Source of the DNA: Candidatus Omnitrophota bacterium
GTDB taxonomy: Bacteria > Omnitrophota > Gorgyraeia > JAHIPI01
DNA: 5,733 bases
NCBI GenBank assembly: GCA_030616695.1
Contig: JAUWWU010000069.1
Span: 1-5,733 of the forward strand
Direction: 5' to 3'
Of this stretch, positions 1 through 4,481 are shown in pieces. A program made the position numbers and the translations under genes. The notes below the pieces were generated by a model. That model saw only the letters and a program-made list of their open reading frames with translations. It was not told the origin of the DNA and searched no databases. Every line of letters starts with the position of its first letter. The first letter of the stretch is position 1.

Positions 1-113
1 CTGGTAGCTGCCCAGTGCGCCTCATCAAGAACTTGTATCTTCTCCAAATCCTGCGCATCTTGGATTCTAAGCTGATAGCTTTTACCGTAATTTTTGAATA
101 TCAATTGAGACAT
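1..113 (-). CDS. N-terminus of an unidentified protein (partial, runs off left edge)
   Basis: The minus strand carries an ATG at 113-111 followed by 37 open codons to the window edge. The peptide starts MSQLIFKNYGKSYQLRIQDA and continues with DLEKIQVLDEAHWAAT. A good ribosome binding site (GGGAGG, complement of 121-126) lies 7 nt upstream of the ATG, which supports both the start and the reading direction. There is no signal peptide or membrane segment in the visible part, so a cytoplasmic N-terminus is likely. From memory, similar openings (a LDEA-W-AT motif near residue 30) occur in large EF-hand-like proteins of PVC/Omnitrophota bacteria. That resemblance is weak and unverified, so no function is assigned. 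No convincing -35/-10 pair was found upstream. Confidence 0.72.
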   Translation of the reverse strand, partial: MSQLIFKNYGKSYQLRIQDAQDLEKIQVLDEAHWAAT

Positions 114-257
114 GAACAAACCTCCCTGGTTAATATTTTCGATGCCATTTTGCCTCATCTATAAAGAGAGACTCCTATATGGTGATATTCATATTATCCC
201 TTTTGGCAAATTTTAGCAAGCTGAAAATACTCTACAAATACAATTCGAGACATATGG

Positions 258-310
258 AGATGGGGAGAGTGGTTCGTCGCGCCTTCGGCGGGTCTCGCAA
301 TGACAGTGGG
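258..310. repeat. Degenerate dispersed repeat of the CTCGCAATGACA type
   Basis: The segment contains GGTTCGTCGC (271-280), a small hairpin CGCC-TTC-GGCG (280-290) and TCTCGCAATGACAG (293-306). This combination, a TTCGTCGC half followed by a CTCGCAATGACA end with a GC-rich hairpin between them, resembles a short non-coding repeat scattered in intergenic regions of many environmental bacterial genomes (read the other way, TGTCATTGCGAG). Only one copy lies in the window, so the repeat status rests on recall of that motif and not on internal copies. It explains the spurious open frame across it. Confidence 0.5.
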
Positions 311-355
311 ATGCACTATCGCCCTAACTTTTTGACACCTCAAGACATAGGAAAG

Positions 356-381
356 GCCCAATTACGTTTATGCAATTGGGC
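356..381 (+). terminator. Perfect 8-bp hairpin, possible weak terminator
   Basis: GCCCAATT (356-363) pairs with AATTGGGC (374-381) across a 10-nt loop. On the plus strand it is followed by TTTAACTTTT, which is only a partial T-tract. No plus-strand gene precedes it in the window, so it may end an unseen small transcript or be part of a repeat remnant. Confidence 0.35.
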
Positions 382-392
382 TTTAACTTTTA

Positions 393-412
393 TCTCGAAT
401 TTGCACTCGAGA
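393..412. repeat. Short inverted repeat TCTCGA / TCGAGA
   Basis: TCTCGA (393-398) and TCGAGA (407-412) form a 6-bp stem with an 8-nt loop, starting only 11 nt after the hairpin at 356-381. There is no T-tract typical of a terminator. The role is unknown; it could be part of a degraded mobile or repeat element. Confidence 0.4.
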
Positions 413-460
413 CTTTAATTTGGCTCCCCTGGAGACACTGGCGCTCGTTCGGCTTTCGTA

Positions 461-489
461 TTGACAAAATCCGTTTCTTCCCGTATAAT
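461..489 (+). promoter_or_regulatory. Consensus sigma70 promoter of the tRNA-Asn gene
   Basis: TTGACA (461-466) and TATAAT (484-489) both match the consensus exactly and are separated by the optimal 17 bp. Transcription should start near 496-497, leaving a leader of about 15 nt before the tRNA 5' end at 512. A promoter this strong suits a stable RNA gene. Confidence 0.93.
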
Positions 490-511
490 TTATACACATT
501 TGATAATATAT

Positions 512-780
512 TCCCCCCTAGCTCAGTTGGTAGAGCAGGTGGCTGTGCCAAGTTAGCAGCCTTTAGCGGTAACGCTGAAGTGAAAAGCGGGCTAATTCAG
601 GGAAACCGCAGCGTAAAGACGGCGGCAATCCTGAGCTACCTCGTACCACATCGGGTACGGGGGAGTGCAGAGACTATACACCCGCCATCCTTCGGGATGA
701 AGAGATAGTCCGACTCTTGAGGAAACTCAAGTCAGATCGTAACCACCGTGTCGGAAGTTCGAGTCTTCCGGGGGGAGCCA
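512..780 (+). tRNA. trnN: tRNA-Asn(GUU), interrupted by a group I intron
   Basis: The exons are 512-546 and 740-780. The acceptor stem TCCCCCC (512-518) pairs perfectly with GGGGGGA (770-776), then discriminator G777 (usual for Asn) and encoded CCA (778-780). The D arm is GCTC/GAGC (521-524, 533-536) with loop AGTTGGTA. The anticodon stem is GGTGG (538-542) with CCACC (743-747). The variable loop is GTGTC. The T arm is GGAAG/CTTCC (753-757, 765-769) with loop TTCGAGT. Joining T546 to T740 gives the 7-nt loop CTGTTAA, so the anticodon is GUU and reads both Asn codons. The intron falls between bases 35 and 36, so without splicing no functional anticodon exists. A consensus promoter precedes it and a strong terminator follows, so it is a single-gene unit. 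Confidence 0.96.
547..739 (+). ncRNA. Self-splicing group I intron (tRNA type, probably IC3) within tRNA-Asn
   Basis: This 193-nt intron lacks an ORF. P1: exon GGCTGT (541-546) pairs with the guide GCAGCC (556-561), with the diagnostic U.G pair at the 5' splice site. P10: GTTA (552-555) pairs with 3' exon TAAC (740-743). P2: AGCG/CGCT with a GTAA loop (565-576). P3: GCGGG (587-591) with CCCGC (681-685). P4: TCAGG (597-601) with CCTGA (630-634). P5: CCGC (606-609) with GCGG (622-625). P6a: CGTACC/GGTACG (642-659). P7: GACT (672-675) with AGTC (707-710). P8: CATCC-TTCG-GGATG (686-699). P9: a bulged stem closed by a GAAA tetraloop (712-733). The conserved core strings P (AATTCAGGGAAA), Q (AATCCTGAGC), R (GTGCAGAGACT) and S (AAGAGATAGTCC) closely resemble those of cyanobacterial tRNA-Leu introns. 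The last base is omega-G739. Splicing should need only guanosine and Mg2+; subgroup IC3 is inferred from host, size and core. Confidence 0.95.
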
Positions 781-783
781 GTT

Positions 784-832
784 TAAAAAAATAGGGACAG
801 CCCTCTTCCTTAGGGGGTTGTCCCTATTTTTC
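784..832 (+). terminator. Strong intrinsic terminator after tRNA-Asn
   Basis: A long stem pairs ATAGGGACAGCCC (791-803) with the complementary run around 815-827, extending through 805/813 with a TTCCTTA loop; GGGACA at 794-799 pairs exactly with TGTCCC at 819-824. It is followed by T827-T831. A-rich sequence on the 5' side (785-791) mirrors the T-tract, so it could also terminate minus-strand transcription. Confidence 0.92.
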
Positions 833-834
833 TC

Positions 835-862
835 TTGCATTTATACTTTTATGTTATATAAT
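835..862 (+). promoter_or_regulatory. Promoter of the small secreted protein gene
   Basis: TTGCAT (835-840), 16 bp, then a perfect TATAAT (857-862). The predicted start near 869 gives a leader of about 18 nt that includes the ribosome binding site. The -35 element begins just beyond the T-tract of the preceding terminator, so termination and re-initiation are packed back to back. Confidence 0.75.
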
Positions 863-886
863 AAAACCCTGAAAAGGAGGGAAGAT

Positions 887-1144
887 ATGAGAAGACTAAC
901 GGCGATTTTCATAATATTTATATTTGTCTTTAGCAGCGTATCCGTATTTGCTGCGGAGATAAAAAGGTTTGAGCGCTCCCCGTTTAATATGCTGAAGGAA
1001 TGGTTCGGCGATTTCGGCAAGCGGGACGACGGCAGCTCCGTGATGAAGCTCAAAAACAGGAGGTCGTGGATAAACGACGAGGAGATCAGGGAAAGAAGGC
1101 GCAGCATAGGGGGTCTGAAGCGCGGCATGGGAAGATACGAATAG
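887..1144 (+). CDS. Small secreted protein of unknown function (85 aa)
   Basis: The ATG at 887 is chosen over the in-frame ATG at 818. It has a strong AAGGAGGG site (874-881) 5 nt upstream and lies downstream of the promoter at 835-862, whereas the 818 ATG sits inside the terminator stem. The product opens with MRR and a hydrophobic stretch (residues 4-21), then a likely signal peptidase I site VFA-AE around residues 22-23. The mature chain of about 62 residues is strongly charged: a WFGDFGKRDDG segment, then arginine/glutamate-rich sequence (EEIRERRRS) and a basic glycine-containing tail ending GMGRYE. It has no cysteine and so no lipobox. No family is recognised. It is monocistronic, with its own promoter and terminator. 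An exported or periplasmic location is inferred from the signal peptide. Confidence 0.82.
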   Translation: MRRLTAIFIIFIFVFSSVSVFAAEIKRFERSPFNMLKEWFGDFGKRDDGSSVMKLKNRRSWINDEEIRERRRSIGGLKRGMGRYE

Positions 1145-1160
1145 TTAAAGAGATTTACGG

Positions 1161-1195
1161 GCCGCCGGGATCGACAAAGTCCCGGCGGCTTTTTT
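1161..1195 (+). terminator. Strong intrinsic terminator after the small secreted protein gene
   Basis: GCCGCCGGGA (1161-1170) pairs perfectly with TCCCGGCGGC (1180-1189) around a 9-nt loop, followed by six T (1190-1195). It isolates the small gene from the hflK-hflC operon. Confidence 0.96.
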
Positions 1196-1218
1196 ATTCA
1201 TAAAATGGCAAATACCGC

Positions 1219-1247
1219 TTGACAGAGAGCCCCCGCAGGTATAATAT
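1219..1247 (+). promoter_or_regulatory. Promoter of the hflK-hflC operon
   Basis: A consensus TTGACA (1219-1224) is followed by TATAAT (1240-1245) at a short 15-bp spacing, or by the overlapping TAATAT (1242-1247) at the ideal 17 bp. Either gives a start near 1252 and a leader of about 40 nt. No heat-shock (sigma32-like) elements were noticed. Confidence 0.78.
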
Positions 1248-1292
1248 ACCTCTTACCACTAAAAACTCACCGTATTAATACAGGAGGCTGTT

Positions 1293-2294
1293 ATGGATTT
1301 CGAAAAATTTGAAAAGCCGGAGGATCTTTTTAAAGGCCTAAACTTAAAGATCCCGCAGTTCCGCTTTAACAAAGGCATGGTCCCGATCGCCGCCGCAGTG
1401 ATAGCCGTCATAGTCATAGCTACGGGTATCTACTCGACCGGGGCGAATGAAGTGGGCGTCATAAGGCGGTTCGGAAAATACGTAAGGACAACCCTGCCGG
1501 GGCTGCATGTGAAAATACCTCTTATCGAAAAATTAAACAATGTCAAGGTCAAATATATCTTCAAGGAAGAATTCGGGTTTCGCACGGCACAGGCAGGCGT
1601 TGTGACCCGTTATTCGCCGAGGGAGTATTTTGATGAGTCCCTTATGCTCACAGGCGACCTTAACGTCCTTGTTGTGGAATGGATAGTCCAGTTCAAGATC
1701 AAAGACCCTGTGAAGCTTTTATTCAACGTAAGGAATCCGGAAAGGACAGTGCGAAATATCTCAGAGGCGATGATGAGGCAGGTCGTCGGTGACAATACCG
1801 TAAACGAGGTCCTCACACCGCGCAGGATGGAGATAAACAACGAGGTTCAGCAAAAGCTGCAGAAGATACTTGATTCCTATAACAGCGGCATAAAAATCGT
1901 AACGGTAAAGCTGCTGGACGTAAACCCGCCCGACCCGGTAAAACCCTCCTTCAACGAGGTAAACGAGGCAAAGCAGGAAAAGGAAAAGGTCATAAACCAG
2001 GCCTGGGAGGCGTATAACAAAGTCATCCCCAAGGCCCGCGGCGAGGCGGAAAAGACGATAAGGGAGGCCGAGGGCTACGCATTAGGCAGGATAAACAGGG
2101 CCAAAGGAGATGCCGCGAAATTTACGGTCGTATGGGCGGCGTATAAAAAATCAAAGGATGTCACAAAGAAAAGGCTGTATCTTGAGGCAATGGACGAAAT
2201 ACTCAAGAAGGCGGGGAATAAATTTATCATGGACCCGAGCCAGAAGGGCATCCTCCCCCTTCTCAGACTAAATAAGGAAGGAGGTGCGTCATGA
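1293..2294 (+). CDS. hflK: HflK, SPFH-domain membrane protein, FtsH regulator
   Basis: HflK pairs with HflC in a large membrane-anchored cage that encloses the AAA+ protease FtsH and limits its action on membrane proteins. The 333-aa product has a short charged cytoplasmic N-terminus (1-28), one membrane helix (about 30-47), then the SPFH/band-7 domain starting ANEVGVIRRFGKY. HflK hallmarks follow: MLTGD (118-122), FNVRNPE (144-150), RQVVG (162-166) and NPPDPVKPSFNEVN (211-224). An alanine/glutamate-rich coiled-coil region (about 221-275) leads to the C-terminal tail. The glycine-rich N-terminal extension of E. coli HflK (419 aa) is absent, so the protein is at the short end of the family. 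The start has AGGAGG (1282-1287) 5 nt upstream. The stop overlaps the hflC start (ATGA), indicating translational coupling. Identity as HflK and not a general stomatin rests on these motifs and the partner gene. Confidence 0.94.
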   Translation: MDFEKFEKPEDLFKGLNLKIPQFRFNKGMVPIAAAVIAVIVIATGIYSTGANEVGVIRRFGKYVRTTLPGLHVKIPLIEKLNNVKVKYIFKEEFGFRTAQAGVVTRYSPREYFDESLMLTGDLNVLVVEWIVQFKIKDPVKLLFNVRNPERTVRNISEAMMRQVVGDNTVNEVLTPRRMEINNEVQQKLQKILDSYNSGIKIVTVKLLDVNPPDPVKPSFNEVNEAKQEKEKVINQAWEAYNKVIPKARGEAEKTIREAEGYALGRINRAKGDAAKFTVVWAAYKKSKDVTKKRLYLEAMDEILKKAGNKFIMDPSQKGILPLLRLNKEGGAS

Positions 2295-3250
2295 GAAGAA
2301 TCGCATCTATTGTCGTAGGCATAACGCTAGTCATTGCGCTTCTCGCCATCAGCGGCGCACTCTACACGATTGATGAGACGCAGCAGGTCGTGATAACGAT
2401 GTTCGGAAAGCCCATAGGTGAGCCCATTACTCAGGCCGGGCTCCGTTTCAAAATGCCGTTTGTGCACCAGGCGAATTATTTTGAGAAAAGAATACTGGAA
2501 TGGGACGGAAACCCGAACCAGATACCGACTAAAGACAAAAAATATATCTGGGTGGATACGACTGCCCGGTGGAAAATAGTGGATGCGTTGAAGTTCCTTC
2601 AGTCCGTGGGCAATGAGATGGGCGCGCACGCGAGGCTGGATGATATCATTGATTCGGCCACAAGAGACTCCATAACAAACCACCACCTTGTGGAAGTGGC
2701 AAGAGATACAAACAGGATCATCGAGGAGAAAGCGATGGCCGAAGAAGACCGAATGGGCCAGCCCGAAGAAGAGCTTGAAGAGATAGAATTGGGCAGAGAG
2801 ATTATCACAAGAGACATACTCAGAGAGGCCTCAAAGATAGTGCCTCAATACGGCATAGAGCTAATAGACGTAAGGATCAAGCGGATAAATTACGTATCTG
2901 AAGTCCAGGTAAAGGTCTTTGAGAGAATGATATCCGAAAGAAAAAGGGCCGCCGAGAAATACCGCTCCGAAGGCCAGGGTAAAAAGGCCGAGATCGAGGG
3001 ACGCAGAGAAAAGGAACTGAAGCAGATACGTTCCGAGGCATACAAGATAGCCGAAGAGCTTAAAGGCAAAGCCGACGCTGAGGCCACGGATATATACGCG
3101 GAAGCGTATAATAAAGGGCCTGAATTCTATTCTTTCCTGAAGACGCTTGAGACGTATAAGAATACGATCGATGAAAAAACTACCATCATCCTGACGACAG
3201 ACAGCGAATACCTGCAGTATCTGAAAAGCGGCACGGAAGGTTTAGAATAA
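2291..3250 (+). CDS. hflC: HflC, SPFH-domain membrane protein, partner of HflK
   Basis: This is the second subunit of the HflKC complex around FtsH. The 319-aa product has an N-terminal membrane helix (about 4-24), then the SPFH domain beginning TIDETQQVVITMFGKP. Typical HflC features are AGLRFKMPF (49-57), KRILEWDG (66-73), PTKDKKYIWVDTTARWKI (79-96), GIELIDVRIKRINY, and the VFERMISERKRAAEKYRSEG segment that opens the C-terminal coiled coil. The end, FLKTLETYKN followed by LTTDSEYLQYL, matches the family tail. A strongly acidic stretch (about 145-170, EEDRMGQPEEELEEIE) interrupts the SPFH domain where HflC proteins vary. An AGGAGGT site inside the end of hflK lies 5 nt before the ATG. Orientation in the membrane, with the SPFH domain on the periplasmic side, is inferred from E. 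coli. The last 9 bases overlap the 3' end of convergent ackA. Confidence 0.95.
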   Translation: MRRIASIVVGITLVIALLAISGALYTIDETQQVVITMFGKPIGEPITQAGLRFKMPFVHQANYFEKRILEWDGNPNQIPTKDKKYIWVDTTARWKIVDALKFLQSVGNEMGAHARLDDIIDSATRDSITNHHLVEVARDTNRIIEEKAMAEEDRMGQPEEELEEIELGREIITRDILREASKIVPQYGIELIDVRIKRINYVSEVQVKVFERMISERKRAAEKYRSEGQGKKAEIEGRREKELKQIRSEAYKIAEELKGKADAEATDIYAEAYNKGPEFYSFLKTLETYKNTIDEKTTIILTTDSEYLQYLKSGTEGLE

Positions 3251-4372
3251 CAGGCGGTGGGTTTCGCGGGCTATCATAAGCTCTTCGTTGGTGGGAATGA
3301 CGAGCACTTTGACTTTTTTCCCTAGAAATGACAATTTCCCGCATACAGCGCGCCTTGTCGGCGCGTGATTCTGGCCAATTCCTGCGGTAAACACTATAGC
3401 ATCCACTCCGTTCATAGCGACTATATAGGAACCCACATATTTCTGGATCCTGTCTATAAACACATCAAAGGCAAGTTTCGCCCTCCTGTCTCCCCTTTTC
3501 ACCGCATTATAGACATCGCGCATATCGCCTGAGACGGCTGACAGGCCGAGTAAACCGCTTTTTTTATTAAGCAGGTCGTCTATTTTGCTGATCGAGAGGT
3601 TTTTCTTATTAGCAAGGTAAAATATTATCGCAGGGTCTATATCCCCCGAGCGCGTCCCCATGAGGAGCCCTTCAAGCGGCGTAAATCCCATACTTGTATT
3701 AATCGATTTACCGTTTTTTACCGCAGTAATACTGCATCCGTTTCCGAGGTGGCAGGTGATCAGCTTTAATTTTTTAAGCGGTTTTCTCAATATCTCGGCG
3801 GCTTTTAAGGCGACGTATTTGTGGCTCGTGCCGTGAAAACCGTATTTCCTGATCTTATCTTTTTCATAGAAACTATAAGGCAATCCGTAGAGATATGCGC
3901 CGGGAGGTATGGTCTGATGAAAAGCTGTGTCAAACACCGCCACATGCTTTATGCCGGGTAATAGTTTTTGCGCTACCCTGATAGCCAGTAAATTAGGAGG
4001 GTTGTGAAGCGGGGCAAGTTTAAAATATGACCTTATCACCTTTATGACGCGGGGCGTTATAACGGTGGATGCCGAAAACTTCTCCCCGCCGTGGACCACC
4101 CTGTGCCCCACCGCGCCTATTTCGGAAATATCTTTTATAACGCCGTGCTTCTTATGCGTAAGGAAATCCAGGGCGAGCTTTATGGCCTTTTCGTGGTCGG
4201 GTATCTTCCTGGAAAGTTTTAACGCCTTTTTGCCCGATGACCTATGCAAAAGGTTGGACCCCTTCAAGCCGATCCTCTCCACAATGCCTCTGGCTAATTC
4301 TTTCTCGTTTTTAACATCAAACAACTTATATTTTACCGAAGAACTTCCTGAATTTATAACCAGGATATTCAT
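3242..4372 (-). CDS. ackA: Acetate kinase
   Basis: AckA reversibly converts acetyl phosphate and ADP to acetate and ATP, the ATP-yielding step of acetate fermentation, and belongs to the ASKHA kinase superfamily. The 376-aa product carries all key residues at the positions of the Methanosarcina thermophila enzyme: N7 in NSGSSS, R91 in VGHRVVHGG, D148 in FDTAFHQ, H180 in GFHGTSH, R241 in GTRSGDIDP, and the late glutamate in TNEEL. It is about 20 residues shorter than usual (near 395-400). The loss is confined to about residues 350-360, between LSFLG and VIPTNEE. The nucleotide-loop motif reads GIGQN (331-335) where GIGEN is usual. The start has AGGAGG (complement of 4383-4388) about 10 nt upstream. 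No phosphotransacetylase gene is adjacent in the window. It should be cytoplasmic and active. Confidence 0.95.
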   Translation of the reverse strand: MNILVINSGSSSVKYKLFDVKNEKELARGIVERIGLKGSNLLHRSSGKKALKLSRKIPDHEKAIKLALDFLTHKKHGVIKDISEIGAVGHRVVHGGEKFSASTVITPRVIKVIRSYFKLAPLHNPPNLLAIRVAQKLLPGIKHVAVFDTAFHQTIPPGAYLYGLPYSFYEKDKIRKYGFHGTSHKYVALKAAEILRKPLKKLKLITCHLGNGCSITAVKNGKSINTSMGFTPLEGLLMGTRSGDIDPAIIFYLANKKNLSISKIDDLLNKKSGLLGLSAVSGDMRDVYNAVKRGDRRAKLAFDVFIDRIQKYVGSYIVAMNGVDAIVFTAGIGQNHAPTRRAVCGKLSFLGKKVKVLVIPTNEELMIARETHRLLF

Positions 4373-4402
4373 AAACGGCGGGCCTCCTCTCTCATTGCCG
4401 AT

Positions 4403-4431
4403 ATTTTAACATTATTCCCTCTATTTATCAA
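4403..4431 (-). promoter_or_regulatory. Promoter of ackA
   Basis: On the minus strand TTGATA (complement of 4426-4431), 17 bp, then TAAAAT (complement of 4403-4408), each one mismatch from consensus. The start should lie near 4396, giving a leader of about 24 nt with the AGGAGG site. Confidence 0.75.
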
Positions 4432-4443
4432 TTAAATATTTAC

Positions 4444-4472
4444 TTTTACCTGCGGGGGATTTGTGATATAAT
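4444..4472 (+). promoter_or_regulatory. Extended -10 promoter of the antiporter gene
   Basis: A perfect TATAAT (4467-4472) preceded by TGA makes an extended -10 (TGnTATAAT). The -35 region is weak (TTTTAC at 4444-4449, 17-bp spacing). Transcription would begin around 4479-4482, essentially at the ATG. It is back to back with the ackA promoter. Confidence 0.72.
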
Positions 4473-4481
4473 ACACGGGAT

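Larger units (their letters stand above)
114..460. other. Intergenic stretch without a supportable gene
   Basis: About 350 bases between the minus-strand gene at the left edge and the tRNA promoter. Open frames here (for example 179-418) lack a ribosome binding site and read through repeat and hairpin sequence, so they are not called as genes. The stretch holds a degenerate dispersed repeat (about 258-310) and two inverted repeats (356-381 and 393-412), listed separately. The rest is AT-rich with nothing recognisable. Confidence 0.7.

Noticed and set aside
179..418. 79-aa open frame
   Set aside because: No ribosome binding site; it reads through the dispersed repeat and both hairpins, and its protein resembles no family.
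420..446. Minus-strand GGGGAGCCA with nearby GTGTC, resembling a tRNA 3' end remnant
   Set aside because: No matching acceptor or T-arm can be drawn, and the similarity to the real tRNA-Asn 3' end is too short to exclude chance.
370..708. 112-aa open frame across the tRNA and intron
   Set aside because: It overlaps the tRNA promoter, the 5' exon and most of the ribozyme core, has no ribosome binding site, and its coding pattern is fully explained by RNA structure. It is not an intron-encoded endonuclease.
547..739. Archaeal-type bulge-helix-bulge tRNA intron
   Set aside because: The insert is far longer than typical, has all group I core elements, U.G at the 5' site and G at the 3' end, and the host genes are bacterial.
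818..886. Upstream in-frame ATG extending the small secreted protein by 23 residues
   Set aside because: The codons lie in the terminator stem and promoter, before the predicted transcription start, and would bury the signal peptide. ATG 887 has the strong ribosome binding site.
2327..2817. Antisense open frames within hflK/hflC
   Set aside because: They are shadows of clear coding sequence, without ribosome binding sites or recognisable products.
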